57,778 bases of DNA from Fischerella muscicola PCC 7414. Its GTDB lineage: Bacteria; Cyanobacteriota; Cyanobacteriia; Cyanobacteriales; Nostocaceae. A model generated the notes under the pieces. The model ran no database searches and was not told the DNA's origin. It was given only the letters and a program-made list of their open reading frames with translations. The stretch lies in NCBI RefSeq assembly GCF_000317205.1, contig NZ_AJLK01000170.1, forward strand, positions 1 through 57,778. The letters are read 5' to 3'. The translations under genes were made by a program, and so were the position numbers. Shown here in pieces: positions 39,033 through 48,922 of the stretch (position 1 is its first letter; every line of letters begins with the position of its first letter).

Positions 39033-39860
39033 GTGTCCACTTCTGCAAAAACTTCTCCTACCTGGGCAATTATCTCGCTGATTACCAACGGCATACTTTT
39101 GCTAGCGGTCATCCTGCTAATCTGGCGACAGCGGGGGGTGACTGCTTTTTTCGCGAATATATTGCCAAATCACGCTAATGCGAATGCTTCATCACAACCC
39201 ACGCCAGAGTTGGGTAATCGTCATCAACTCAATTATCAACAATGGGTAGATATTCTCCAACAAGAAGCGAAAGTCGCTGCTGAAAAACGTCCAGATCATC
39301 TCACTGTAATTGCTGGAGATTCCTTAAGTTTGTGGTTTCCTCCTGAACTATTACCCGAAACTAGGAACTGGTTAAACCAAGGTATTTCCGGAGAAAATAG
39401 CACTGGGTTATTAAAAAGATTAAAACTGTTTGACCACACTCAACCAGAAACAATTTTTGTGATGATCGGTATTAATGACCTAATCCAGGGCAAGGACGAT
39501 GAGATAATTTTAGAAAACCATCGGCGAATCATGCGTTACCTGCGTCAGGTGCATCCCCAGACACAAATAGTTATTCAGTCTATATTGCCACACGGAGGAG
39601 AACAAGCAAATTGGGAAGGGCGAGAAAAATTACTAGCTATTTCCAATAGTCGCATTCGTCAGTTGAATCAGCAACTGCAAACTATCGCGAGAACAGAAGG
39701 CGTCAAATATTTAAACTTACATCCCCTATTTGTCAACAACCAGGGTAATCTTCGTCCCGAATTAAGCACCGACGGCTTACATCTCAATTCTCAGGGTTAT
39801 TTAGTTTGGAGTTCTGCCTTGCAATTATATAGCCAGATGGAACTAGAAGGTGGGCGCTAG
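39033..39860 (+). CDS. Membrane-anchored SGNH/GDSL hydrolase
   Basis: The 275-residue protein has one N-terminal membrane helix (WAIISLITNGILLLAVILLIW). An SGNH esterase/lipase domain follows. Block I is VIAGDSLSLWFP (catalytic Ser), block II is NQGISGENSTGLL, block III is MIGINDLIQG, and block V is LSTDGLHLNSQGY (Asp and His). The substrate is unknown; esters or acetyl groups on envelope glycans are likely for such anchored enzymes. The start is uncertain: GTG 39033 or GTG 38976. No clear ribosome-binding site is seen for either, and the upstream DNA is a MITE-like repeat. Confidence 0.82.
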   Translation: MSTSAKTSPTWAIISLITNGILLLAVILLIWRQRGVTAFFANILPNHANANASSQPTPELGNRHQLNYQQWVDILQQEAKVAAEKRPDHLTVIAGDSLSLWFPPELLPETRNWLNQGISGENSTGLLKRLKLFDHTQPETIFVMIGINDLIQGKDDEIILENHRRIMRYLRQVHPQTQIVIQSILPHGGEQANWEGREKLLAISNSRIRQLNQQLQTIARTEGVKYLNLHPLFVNNQGNLRPELSTDGLHLNSQGYLVWSSALQLYSQMELEGGR

Positions 39861-40002
39861 AAGAAGATGGGGTGATAGGGGGATGGGGTGATGGGGGGAA
39901 CTTAATTCTATATTCTCCCCACCTCCCAATCTCCCCATCTCCCCACCACAACAGTGCCTCGGCGCGAGAAAATGTGAAAGAGTGATTTTTGTTGAAAAAA
40001 CA

Positions 40003-41211
40003 ATGGATACTAAAGCTTTTAAACGTTCACTTCAACATTCTGAAAATTATCATCGTAAAGGGTTTGGTCATCAAGAAGAAGTTGCCACCCAATTGCAGTC
40101 AGAATATCAAAGTCAGCTAATTCAGCAAATACGGAATAATAATTACACCCTCACCCGAGGTGATGTAACAATTCGACTCGCCGAAGCTTTTGGTTTTTGT
40201 TGGGGTGTAGAACGTGCTGTGGCTATGGCCTATGAAACTCGTAAGCACTTCCCCACAGAACGCATTTGGATTACTAATGAAATTATTCATAATCCTTCTG
40301 TTAACCAACGGATGCGGGAAATGAAAGTAGAATTCATCCCAGTCACAGCAGGGAAAAAAGACTTTTCGGTTGTGGAAACTGGTGATGTTGTGATCTTACC
40401 CGCTTTTGGCGCCAGCGTTCAAGAAATGCAGATACTTAATGACAAAGGCTGCAAAATCGTTGATACCACTTGTCCTTGGGTATCAAAGGTTTGGAATACA
40501 GTTGAGAAGCATAAAAAGCGTGAATATACCTCAATTATTCATGGTAAATATAAGCATGAAGAAACAATCGCCACTAGTTCTTTTGCAGGAAAATATCTCA
40601 TTGTTTTGAATTTAAAAGAGGCAGAATACGTAGCTAACTACATTTTGCATGGTGGAAATCGAGAAGAATTTCTTGCTAAATTCAGTAAAGCTTGCTCACT
40701 AGGATTTGACCCCGACAAAGATTTAGAAATGATTGGCATTGCCAACCAAACTACAATGCTCAAAAGTGAAACTGAGCAAATTGGCAAGCTGTTTGAACAT
40801 ACTATGATGCAAAAGTATGGGCCAGCCAATTTAAATGACCATTTCCAAAGCTTTAATACTATCTGTGATGCTACTCAAGAACGGCAAGATGCCATGTTAG
40901 AATTGGTAGAACAAAAGCTAGATTTAATGATTGTAATTGGTGGGTTTAATTCATCAAACACTACCCAATTACAACAAATAGCTTTTGAGCGTGGAATTGC
41001 TTCTTACCATATTGATAGTGTTGATAGAATTCTATTTGAAAATCGCATCGAACATCGATTATTAAATGGCAATTTGGAAATTACAAACAACTGGTTGCCT
41101 GATGGAGAAATTGTTATCGGTGTAACTTCTGGTGCTTCTACACCTGATAAGGTAGTAGAAGATGTAATTGAAAAGATATTTGAATTAAAATCAATAGTGG
41201 CTATCGCCTGA
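40003..41211 (+). CDS. ispH: 4-hydroxy-3-methylbut-2-enyl diphosphate reductase
   Basis: IspH is the last enzyme of the MEP isoprenoid pathway; it makes IPP and DMAPP that feed carotenoids, phytol and quinones. The 402-residue product is the long cyanobacterial/plastid type. The three [4Fe-4S] cysteines lie in [25 protein letters not shown] and [27 protein letters not shown] carries the active-site His. [16 protein letters not shown] near the end is typical. I chose ATG 40003 ([16 protein letters not shown]) because family members start there. A hairpin terminator follows. Confidence 0.95.
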   Translation: MDTKAFKRSLQHSENYHRKGFGHQEEVATQLQSEYQSQLIQQIRNNNYTLTRGDVTIRLAEAFGFCWGVERAVAMAYETRKHFPTERIWITNEIIHNPSVNQRMREMKVEFIPVTAGKKDFSVVETGDVVILPAFGASVQEMQILNDKGCKIVDTTCPWVSKVWNTVEKHKKREYTSIIHGKYKHEETIATSSFAGKYLIVLNLKEAEYVANYILHGGNREEFLAKFSKACSLGFDPDKDLEMIGIANQTTMLKSETEQIGKLFEHTMMQKYGPANLNDHFQSFNTICDATQERQDAMLELVEQKLDLMIVIGGFNSSNTTQLQQIAFERGIASYHIDSVDRILFENRIEHRLLNGNLEITNNWLPDGEIVIGVTSGASTPDKVVEDVIEKIFELKSIVAIA

Positions 41212-41230
41212 TTTGATTTTCGAGACATGA

Positions 41231-41267
41231 AGCTGTGATTTATCAAGATAAGTCACAGCTATTGTTT
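41231..41267 (+). terminator. Intrinsic terminator after ispH
   Basis: AGCTGTGA and TCACAGCT form an 8-bp stem with a 14-nt loop, followed by ATTGTTTTTG. It starts about 20 bp after the ispH stop. Confidence 0.8.
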
Positions 41268-41316
41268 TTGACGTGAGAGTTTAGGACTGTGATCGTAGAT
41301 AGATTACTCGTTTACA

Positions 41317-41862
41317 TCAAATAAATTTAGATGGATTGGCTGCTTGAATATAGGCAACTGCCAAGGGTGTCAATTTAGTTTCCAGTTGAGTAATAATGGC
41401 GCGGTCAAATGCTGACCAAATTCGCTTTTGACCAAAAATTTCTGGTTGTAAAATACCCCACAGTTGACCGTCTTGACATAAGTGAGCATGAATTAACGCC
41501 CGATGTCCAAAATTTTGATGCTCAAATTCTTTATTAACAACCTCTGGGCTGGCGGTTTCCACATCTTCGACATAAACAGAAGGATCGGTTCGTAAAGCGG
41601 CTGCGAATAAGGGGTCTTCTTTTGGTAACGACTCCGGTTCTGATCTCCAGTCGGTGTCTGTAATCTCTGGTATTTGTTGATTACGCCGCCACCAATGGGC
41701 GATTTTACCCAGCTTAGTTTGAGGATTTCTCAGATAAAGAAAACAGCGATCGCATTGCAAAACTTCCCCAAGTACCGGAAGTAACGCAGCAAAGACAGAA
41801 TCTGGCTTACTATGTCCGTCTAGAACGCTTTTTATCGCTTTTGGCAAAATTAAATCAGTCAT
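41317..41862 (-). CDS. GAF-domain protein
   Basis: The 181-residue protein is essentially one GAF domain: LLPVLGEVLQCDRCFLYLRN, then KIAHWWRRNQQIPEI, ending ALIHAHLCQDGQLWGILQPE and RIWSAFDRAIITQLE. The Cys in QCDRCF does not sit in the usual chromophore context, so bilin binding cannot be claimed. Single-GAF proteins of this kind are widespread in cyanobacteria and bind small ligands or partners; the role is unknown. It is convergent with ispH. Confidence 0.8.
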   Translation of the reverse strand: MTDLILPKAIKSVLDGHSKPDSVFAALLPVLGEVLQCDRCFLYLRNPQTKLGKIAHWWRRNQQIPEITDTDWRSEPESLPKEDPLFAAALRTDPSVYVEDVETASPEVVNKEFEHQNFGHRALIHAHLCQDGQLWGILQPEIFGQKRIWSAFDRAIITQLETKLTPLAVAYIQAANPSKFI

Positions 41863-42320
41863 ATAGCAATCCTATCTGATTTGTGAGAGTCGTAAAGCCC
41901 AGATCCCCGACTTCTTAGAGAAGTCGAGGATCTTGTCTGTCACGAATGATTGAGGAATGCTATATATCAAATACCTGAGGGGGTGACAACCGCAGTCAAC
42001 TTGTGGCAGGGCAAGCCTTTCAGGTGACGGACGCCCTCAAAGATAAAAAGCAACAGCAAGATTTTTCTTATTCATCAGCACTCAAAACTCCTATTTTCAC
42101 AAAGCGCGATCGCGCTCAATTAATTCTCATCTTTTCAGCAGTGATTAAAGTGAAAGGCAAGCCAAGCCTAAGTTACATCCCCCTTGTCACCCCCTCAGAT
42201 CAAATACTGATTGTAAAACGGTATAACTACCCACTTCTGCAATCAAAAAACCAACCCCTTTTTCAAAAGCAAAGCTACTAGGGGTTGGCATTAATTATCC
42301 AAAACTAAATAAATCAACAA
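41863..42320. repeat. Gap with GATCCCCGACTT hairpin, copy 2
   Basis: The hairpin AGATCCCCGACTTCTT...AAGTCGAGGATCT lies at 41901-41933, with one base change from copy 1. The rest has a CAAGCCTTTC...GGCAAGCC segment and AT-rich DNA. A 92-codon open frame (42003-42281) has no coding character. It lies between the GAF gene and the end of amt. Confidence 0.6.
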
Positions 42321-43928
42321 TTACAGGCTTGTAGGTAAATCTCCAGAGTGTGAGATTCCTCTGGGGCTGCTAGGCTCAGTGAATCTACCAGCATCTGCTT
42401 CTTTCAGGAACCCACTGTAGGCTTCCATGCCGTGTTCACCGATATCCAGACCTTCTATTTCTTCTTCACGAGATACTCTGATGCCTAAAGTAGCTTTGAG
42501 TACCAAGAAGAATATGGTGCTGAGGAGAACAGTCATACCACCTACAGACAGAACACCAATTAACTGAGTGAAGAACTGCCCTAAGCCGCCACCTGCAAAT
42601 AAACCCCTGGCTGGGCCAAGACCTTCTGTGTACCAAGGAAAGTCTGCTACACCGGGGCCAACAGCAAATAGACCAACTGCTAGAGTTCCCCAAATACCGC
42701 AGACTAGGTGTACTGAGATCGCTCCCACGGGGTCATCTATTTTGATTTTGTCAAAGAAGGTGACTGCGAAAACAACTATGACTCCGGCAATTAAACCAAT
42801 AATGAAAGAACTGCCAATAGTGATATAAGCACAAGGTGCAGTGACCGCCACCAAGCCAGCCAAAATACCATTGATAATCATGGATAGGTCTGGCTTACCC
42901 AAATATAGCCAAGCTGTCACTGTGGCAGCGATACCACCAACAGCACCTGCCATGTTAGTAGTCAGGGCGATGTGGGTGATGGCGTTGGCATCAGCAGCCA
43001 TTACGGAACCAGGGTTAAATCCAAACCAGCCCAACCACAAAATTAAACAGCCTAAGGTGGCTATGCTCATATTGTGAGCGGGAATGGCAACAGTCTGTCC
43101 ATCCTGATATTTACCAAGGCGAGGCCCAAGTAATGCGGCTCCCATCAAAGCTGCCCAACCACCTACGGAGTGAACTACCGTAGAACCAGCAAAATCAAAG
43201 AAACCAGCTTTGTAAAGCCAGCCACCGCCCCAAATCCAGTGTCCGGTTATGGCGTAGGAAATACCCACAAGTAAGAGGCTGAAAATGAGGAAGTCAACGA
43301 ATTTAATACGTTCAGCAACAGCACCGGATACGATCGTTGCTGCTGTTCCGGCAAATACTAGCTGGAATAAAAATTTGGCAGCTAGGGGAACGCCAGTCCA
43401 GTTGAGAGCGCTAAAAACTCCTTTATAAGCATCTCCAGTTGCGGGACTGTTATCAGCCCCTTGCAAGAAAAATCCACTTAAGCCAATAAAGTCATTGCCA
43501 TTGCCAAACATCAAGCCAAAACCGATCGCCCAAAAAGCAACGGTAGCCAAAGCAAATACAATGAGATTTTTGGCAAGAACATTCACAGCGTTTTTCTGAC
43601 GGCACAAGCCGGTTTCTAACATACAGAAACCAGCGTTCATGAAAAACACTAAAAAAGCAGCGATCGCAACCCACAAAGTGTCAAGTGCAACCTTTAAGTC
43701 AGCTGTGGTTGGACCAGCAGGAGCAGGAGTTTGAGCAACAGCTACATAACCCCAACTCAGCACAATTAAACAAGCTATGGGAATACAAGCTTGCCAACTG
43801 GGAGACAAGCGCTGAATCACCCAAAAAATTTGATTGACAATTGAGTTTGATTGTGTTTTGTAGGCATTCCAGTTTCTAGACTGTCGCCTATGTTTTGCTT
43901 TCGATTTTTTTTTGTTCTTTAACATCAT
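42321..43928 (-). CDS. amt: Ammonium transporter (Amt family), second copy
   Basis: The 535-residue protein has a basic N-terminus and a signal-like helix ([20 protein letters not shown]). The Amt core follows: [76 protein letters not shown] and [20 protein letters not shown]. Pore histidines are in VVHSVGG and SVHLVCG. The tail [20 protein letters not shown] resembles the PII-contact region. It is only moderately similar to the 37301 copy, so the two are different Amt types and not a recent duplication. Two ATGs (43928 and 43925) are possible. The upstream gap of 1 kb carries an NtcA-type box. Confidence 0.93.
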   Translation of the reverse strand: MMLKNKKKSKAKHRRQSRNWNAYKTQSNSIVNQIFWVIQRLSPSWQACIPIACLIVLSWGYVAVAQTPAPAGPTTADLKVALDTLWVAIAAFLVFFMNAGFCMLETGLCRQKNAVNVLAKNLIVFALATVAFWAIGFGLMFGNGNDFIGLSGFFLQGADNSPATGDAYKGVFSALNWTGVPLAAKFLFQLVFAGTAATIVSGAVAERIKFVDFLIFSLLLVGISYAITGHWIWGGGWLYKAGFFDFAGSTVVHSVGGWAALMGAALLGPRLGKYQDGQTVAIPAHNMSIATLGCLILWLGWFGFNPGSVMAADANAITHIALTTNMAGAVGGIAATVTAWLYLGKPDLSMIINGILAGLVAVTAPCAYITIGSSFIIGLIAGVIVVFAVTFFDKIKIDDPVGAISVHLVCGIWGTLAVGLFAVGPGVADFPWYTEGLGPARGLFAGGGLGQFFTQLIGVLSVGGMTVLLSTIFFLVLKATLGIRVSREEEIEGLDIGEHGMEAYSGFLKEADAGRFTEPSSPRGISHSGDLPTSL

Positions 43929-44978
43929 GCTCTAAACCGTCCTTAACAGAGAAAATACGTTAAGCAGAAAGAGCGCTCTCCCAAAGCTAAGCAAGTGGTT
44001 ATTGATATTATCTATTACACAAGTTTGCTATTAAAACTCGCTGATTCTCAATTTTTAGTAAGGTGTTATTTGTAAATTTGAGAATCCAATAACCCAAGTT
44101 GAATTCAAGAAGTAAGCATTAACTTTGGTGATACTACATACATTCTTAAGAAATTATTATTATGTACTTTCATCAACAGTCAAGTACCCTTCACTGACTC
44201 TTTAATTTTTTACTTTCAAAGAAAATAATTTTTGCCTATGTAAGCATAATTTTGGCGAAAAATTCCACTAAAAATACGGTAGCAAGTAAAAAATTTTTTT
44301 TGAATTCACTCAAACTACCGTAAAAAATAGCTAACCCGAATTCAAGCTTTTTTTAAATTTTGCCTTACCTTATAAGGTAAATTGAGCAAAAAAGCAACAG
44401 TGGCAATTATTAATTTTGTCAAACTTTTCTCAACCATTACACATACTCTGCTAGGAAAACGCACTATGAACTTTATCTACGTTTACAACTGACACCTTGA
44501 TTGAAGAAAAATTTGCTAATCCCAACAAATTTGTTGTTTTTGCAATTAACAGACACCACAGACAAATGTTTCCACAGGTTTCATGGGACTGAGGTTATGA
44601 AGTGTTTTTGTAAATCTACGAAAGATTTCTTTTGTTAGATTGTATATTTTTAAACTTATACTTCTGGATTTCTGTAACATTAAATACAGTTTTTCTTGAT
44701 TTTTCTATCAATACATATCTCGATTTCAGCCTTAGGTTGGCATTCTTTAGCTGTATCAATGTTTTTTAAAGCTAAGCGAGAAATTTGAAAAAATATTAAA
44801 AATATTTAAAGTTGTGCTTACATTTGAAAGTGATTTTTATGTAGGTTTATGTTATTTTCAACACTTTAAGTGTTGAAATAAAAAACACATTTAGTATTAT
44901 TCAATACATAAAGTTGTAGAAAAAATTTTTAATTTTAGTATTGAAACGTATAAAATGAAACTAAGATATTACAAGCCT
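43929..44978. other. AT-rich 1-kb gap between purE and amt
   Basis: No ORF with coding character was found. It contains a TACGGTAG...CTACCGTA inverted repeat (44275-44282 and 44315-44322) and the NtcA-type box at 44673-44688. AACACTTTAAGTGTTG (about 44858) is another hairpin. A long amt leader or an undetected small RNA is possible. Confidence 0.5.
44673..44688 (-). promoter_or_regulatory. NtcA-type box far upstream of amt
   Basis: TGTAACATTAAATACA matches TGTA-N8-TACA and contains GTA-N8-TAC. It lies about 745 bp upstream of the amt start at 43928. A TATAAG-like sequence follows on the minus strand 14 nt downstream, closer than the usual 22-23 nt. The role is uncertain. Confidence 0.45.
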
Positions 44979-45497
44979 CTACATTTGTTTCAAATACTGT
45001 TCATAGCCCATTTGGTCTAATTTAGCTTGCTTTGCCATTACCGATTCACATAGATTTTGGCGGTAATTTTGTATTTTTTTCAGTAAATCTATCTGTTGTG
45101 TGGCAATAATTTGTATAGCTAATAGTCCAGCATTTGTTGCATTGCCGATCGCTACTGTGGCAACCGGAATACCCGCAGGCATTTGTACAATAGAATACAA
45201 AGAATCAACACCTTGTAAATGACGGCTAGGTACAGGAACACCAATCACAGGTAGGGGAGTTAGAGATGCAACCATGCCAGGGAGATGGGCAGCACCACCC
45301 GCACCAGCAATAATAACCTTAATACCCCGTTCGTGGGCAGACTTGGCATATTCCACCATTCGTTCTGGTGTACGATGAGCGCTGACGATCGCAACTTCAA
45401 CAGCAACACCAAAATCTTCACAAACAGCGATCGCACCTTGCATGGTAGGTAAATCGGAATCGCTGCCCATAATAATACCGACAAGAGGTTGAGTCAT
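44979..45497 (-). CDS. purE: N5-carboxyaminoimidazole ribonucleotide mutase
   Basis: PurE converts N5-CAIR to CAIR in purine synthesis; it works with PurL and PurF encoded at 2-6 kb. The 172-residue product has [28 protein letters not shown] (substrate-binding His) and [20 protein letters not shown]. It also carries [22 protein letters not shown], and is full length for a class I PurE. It is divergent from nagA; repeats (GGGATTGGGGATTGGG) lie at once upstream of the ATG. Confidence 0.95.
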   Translation of the reverse strand: MTQPLVGIIMGSDSDLPTMQGAIAVCEDFGVAVEVAIVSAHRTPERMVEYAKSAHERGIKVIIAGAGGAAHLPGMVASLTPLPVIGVPVPSRHLQGVDSLYSIVQMPAGIPVATVAIGNATNAGLLAIQIIATQQIDLLKKIQNYRQNLCESVMAKQAKLDQMGYEQYLKQM

Positions 45498-45665
45498 AGA
45501 TAGTAATAGGGATTGGGGATTGGGTAAAAGTTAAAGATTTTTATTTTGACTTTTTTCTTCTCTAACTTGTAGTTTCTGGTTACTTTGGTAGAGATTATCA
45601 TCTCATTTAGCTACGTAATTTGTGATTCACCCTAAAATCTAACTCAGAAATAATTGCAAATTCTA

Positions 45666-46874
45666 ATGCTCCATCCCCAATCCCCGACTCCCGATCCCTT
45701 TCCTATAGACATTATTAACGCACGAGTACCTGGTTATAAAGATTTGCAAATGCTGCTTGTGAATCGCCAAGGTATGATTGAACGTATCTTACCAATTTAT
45801 ACAGTCTTTAAAAGAGTTCCACCAGCAGACTTACAAGTGTTAGATGTCAAAGGTGATTGGATTTCGCTGGGTGGTGTTGATTTGCAGATTAACGGTGCAT
45901 TGGGGTTAGCATTTCCAGAATTGCAAACGGAAAATGCTCATATATTGCCAAAAATCTGCGAATTTTTGTGGAATGTGGGAGTAGATGCTTTTTTACCTAC
46001 TTTGGTGACAACTGGGGTAGAAAATATTCAGCGATCGCTTGCTGTGATTACTAAGTTTATGGCAAATGGCGAGAATTTACATCTCTGGCGATCACGAATT
46101 CTGGGAGTTCATCTTGAGGGGCCATTTTTAAATTTTCACAAACGCGGCGCCCACCCCGCTGAGTACTTATTGCCTTTAACAATAGATGAAGTCAAGCGGG
46201 TGTTAGGGGATTATGCTGATATTGTCAAAGTTGTTACTCTTGCCCCAGAGTTAGATGCAACAGGTGAAGTAATTCCTTACTTGCGTTCTTTAGGTATCAC
46301 TGTCAGTTTAGGACATTCGCAAGCAACAGCAGCACAGGCACAACAAGCTTTTGAGGTGGGTGCAACGATGGTGACTCATGCTTTCAATGCCATGCTGCCA
46401 CTACACCATCGTGAACCAGGATTATTAGGGGCAGCAATTACTCATCCGGAGGTGATGTGTGGTTTTATTGCTGATGGACAACATGTTTCACCAACAATGC
46501 TAGATATATTGCTGCGTGCTAGTCGTTATGAAAAAGGACTTTTTCTAGTTAGCGATGCTTTGTCACCTTTGGGGCTACCTGATGGTATCTATCCTTGGGA
46601 TAATCGACACATAGAAGTTAAAGCTGGTACAGCACGACTACCGGATGGTACTTTATCAGGGACGACTTTGCCTTTATTGGTGGGAGTGCAAAACTTGGTG
46701 AAGTGGGGAATATGTGATGTAGAGGTGGCGATCGCACTTGCTACAGATGCACCTAGAAAAGCGATCGGTTTATCAGAAAGTATAGTTGGTGCTTCTGCTA
46801 GCCAATTATTACGCTGGCACTTGGATGAATCTAGTAGAGAATTAACTTGGCAGAGGTTGGTAACGGGTAATTAG
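45666..46874 (+). CDS. nagA: N-acetylglucosamine-6-phosphate deacetylase
   Basis: NagA removes acetate from GlcNAc-6-P in amino-sugar and cell-wall recycling. The 402-residue product shows GGVDLQINGALGL, HLEGPFLNFHKRGAHP with the metal-binding Glu, SLGHSQATAAQA, and THAFNAMLPLHHREPG. VSDALSPLGLPDG holds the catalytic Asp. The first residues, MLHPQSPTPDPFPID, are encoded by a CCCCAATCCCCGACTCCC-type repeat, so the true N-terminus may be repeat-derived or lie a little downstream. No strong ribosome-binding site precedes ATG 45666. No nagB lies nearby. Confidence 0.9.
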   Translation: MLHPQSPTPDPFPIDIINARVPGYKDLQMLLVNRQGMIERILPIYTVFKRVPPADLQVLDVKGDWISLGGVDLQINGALGLAFPELQTENAHILPKICEFLWNVGVDAFLPTLVTTGVENIQRSLAVITKFMANGENLHLWRSRILGVHLEGPFLNFHKRGAHPAEYLLPLTIDEVKRVLGDYADIVKVVTLAPELDATGEVIPYLRSLGITVSLGHSQATAAQAQQAFEVGATMVTHAFNAMLPLHHREPGLLGAAITHPEVMCGFIADGQHVSPTMLDILLRASRYEKGLFLVSDALSPLGLPDGIYPWDNRHIEVKAGTARLPDGTLSGTTLPLLVGVQNLVKWGICDVEVAIALATDAPRKAIGLSESIVGASASQLLRWHLDESSRELTWQRLVTGN

Positions 46875-46906
46875 TAGTTGGAGTACTAACGATTTTTCTT
46901 ATATTA

Positions 46907-47023
46907 GACCTCTTGCACAAATATTTTTTACCCCACTCAACCCTCCAATATTAAAAGTTTTTTCCTGTCTTCTCCCCGTAAACGGGGAGATTGAGGGGGT
47001 TTTTAGGATTCATGCAAGAAGTC
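46907..47023. mobile_element. MITE with GACCTCTTGCA ends, flanked by TA
   Basis: GACCTCTTGCA and TGCAAGAAGTC are 11-bp inverted ends (one mismatch), 117 bp apart, each flanked by TA as after IS630/Tc1-type insertion. Inside is a stem CTCCCCGT-AA-ACGGGGAG. A related copy in opposite orientation is at 54297. The right end lies 4 bp from the stop of the PEP-CTERM gene and may supply its terminator. Confidence 0.7.
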
Positions 47024-47027
47024 TATA

Positions 47028-48152
47028 TCAACAGCTAGTTTTTCGCTTCAACTGGCTACTACCTAAAATTCCCAGAATAGCTAAAGTTCCCAAACCAGCT
47101 AAAGTGCTGGGTTCTGGCACAGTTTCTAGCTGAAAGCGCACACCATCGCCAGTTGAACTGAAAATACTTTGATAGCCATATTTTTTACCAGGATTACCCA
47201 GTTGCACCACAAAAGATTTTACATCCTTTAAAGTTAAAGATTGGATAGTTCCATCTATAATCTTCCCTTTTTTATCAAGGAGTCCAGTTAACATTTCTGA
47301 AACATAAATATTTTGACCTTGAGAATTGGTATAGCTCAATATGCCAGTGTAATTAAAATCTTCGACATCAAAAAAGTTGAGTTTTATACCAGCCAAAGGA
47401 TTATTAAATTCAAATTTGAATCTACCGACTTCTAATCTTCCATTTTCAACAGGCTTTCCTGGTGTAATTGTAGTTGTTTGAGTAGTAGTTTTAGTAGTAA
47501 CATCTTGTACTAACTTAGGCACTTTAACAGTAACTGTTTTTGTCTCGTATTTTTTTGTTTTTTCGTTATAAACAGTTTGAGTTGTCTTTTGATCAACCAT
47601 AATTTGCCTAGTAGTTATGGTTGTTTCGATTATTTCTTCCGTAATTACTTGTGTGCCATCAGAGCGCGTAGTAGTAGTTTGTTTTGGTGCTGTTGTATTA
47701 GTCTTGGTTCCTACAGTAGCACCCTCGGGTGCATTCAGATTTTTCTGTGTGGAAGTAGAGGTTTTAATGTCTTTCTTAACTACAGGTGCAGTATATGCTA
47801 CTGGACGTAACCAATACTCTCCCATAGATGGATTAGTGCCTTCATCGTCTGCCAGAAACTGAATACCAAACTTTGAGTAATCGTTGGTAGTGTTTCTTTG
47901 ATCAACAAATAAACGACTCACAGAAAATTGTTTGTCAAATTCTAAACTAGTAACTTTGTAGCCGTTTGAACCTAAAGCTGTATCTATACATTTAGGATTT
48001 TGATTGCTTAAACATGCTAAGTTTGTTAACTGAATTTCTCCTTCTTCTTTAGGAATTAAGCTAGAGGCATGAGCTACCGATGTCATAGATAAGAAAGTAG
48101 ATACGAGGCTCGATGCCGCAATAAAATGCGTGAAAAATTTTATTCTTACCAT
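47028..48152 (-). CDS. PEP-CTERM sorting-signal protein with Thr-rich insert
   Basis: The 374-residue protein has a signal peptide (FIAASSLVSTFLSMTSVAHA). Its C-terminal sorting signal is VPEPSTLAGLGTLAILGILG, ending in SSQLKRK. Proteins with this signal are handled by exosortase and go to the outer surface or exopolysaccharide. A region of about 100 residues (140-235) is very rich in Thr and Lys/Gln, probably an extended or glycosylated stalk. The following LEVGRFKFEFNNPLAGIKLNF is a motif seen in a PEP-CTERM subgroup. No exosortase gene lies in the window. The function is unknown. Confidence 0.85.
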   Translation of the reverse strand: MVRIKFFTHFIAASSLVSTFLSMTSVAHASSLIPKEEGEIQLTNLACLSNQNPKCIDTALGSNGYKVTSLEFDKQFSVSRLFVDQRNTTNDYSKFGIQFLADDEGTNPSMGEYWLRPVAYTAPVVKKDIKTSTSTQKNLNAPEGATVGTKTNTTAPKQTTTTRSDGTQVITEEIIETTITTRQIMVDQKTTQTVYNEKTKKYETKTVTVKVPKLVQDVTTKTTTQTTTITPGKPVENGRLEVGRFKFEFNNPLAGIKLNFFDVEDFNYTGILSYTNSQGQNIYVSEMLTGLLDKKGKIIDGTIQSLTLKDVKSFVVQLGNPGKKYGYQSIFSSTGDGVRFQLETVPEPSTLAGLGTLAILGILGSSQLKRKTSC

Positions 48153-48676
48153 AAAACTAATCTATTGATAAAACATTTGCTCATCTACAAATAACCTCGA
48201 TAAAAAACTTAATCAATAAACTAAAAAAATATTCACTAAGTCTTAAAGGAATTTATTCCGGAGCAATTAAAATAGCTATTATATTAAATATATTTGTATA
48301 ATAAATCACTAATATTTAAGCATTAATACTAGATAAAAATCAATTTTGTTGTAAAAACCAATAATTTTTACCGGGTTTAGACTAAAAATACAGTTCCTCA
48401 ACCAAAAGGCAGTACAGCAGTACCCAGTATTTTTATGCAAAGTGTTTCTTTAGAACACTCTACGGGCGGTGTGCCACCCGCTACAAATAAAATAAACAAA
48501 ATAAACACTTTTTCCTCCCCTACACTCCCACACCCTTAAACCCCCATACCCGTGTTTATTTAGAGTTAATAATTGCAGATTCATTATTGAGATGCTGAAG
48601 TACAAAAAAATCCCACACTCTCCTCCAAGTGGACAGGCATGATACTTTTAACTACTAAGAGCGCGAGAACATAAGT
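48153..48676. other. Gap upstream of the PEP-CTERM gene
   Basis: This stretch is AT-rich near the gene start. A TACGGGCGG-TGTG-CCACCCGCTA hairpin (about 48468-48484) resembles the one near 17345. CCCACACC-type pyrimidine repeats lie at about 48515-48550. No gene was found. Confidence 0.5.
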
Positions 48677-48895
48677 CCCGCGCTGGGCAGCAAAGCATCA
48701 GCGTCGGGATACATGGAGTCTCGCCGCTTGCTGAGTGTAGTAGCCCAGGGACTCTGGGGAACGGAAACAGCCTGTCAAGTCGGTCTGTCGGGGGTCTATG
48801 ACCTAGATAAGTGGCGTGGGGCAGGAATGTCTAACTGTGAAGTTGGAAGCCCGCGCTGTACCGCCTAGCGGTCAGCGTCGGGAGGATGTCACGCA
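48677..48895 (+). mobile_element. ORF-less element resembling IS200/IS605 ends (PATE or omega-RNA relic)
   Basis: Two hairpins share the same arms: CCCGCGCTG...CAGCGTCGGGA at 48677-48709 and again at 48850-48883. The second contains an inner ACCGC-CTA-GCGGT stem and is followed by GGATGTCAC. That layout (GAAGCCCGCGCT...AGCGTCGGGAGGATGTCAC, here in two parts) is typical of the right ends of cyanobacterial IS605/TnpB elements. There is no transposase and the open frames between are broken. It ends about 30 bp before the chlM ATG. Confidence 0.55.
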
Positions 48896-48922
48896 TTGGA
48901 TACTCTTCGATAATTGAATTTC

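Noticed and set aside
42003-42281. 92-codon plus-strand open frame
   Set aside because: No family, low coding character, and it contains repeat fragments.
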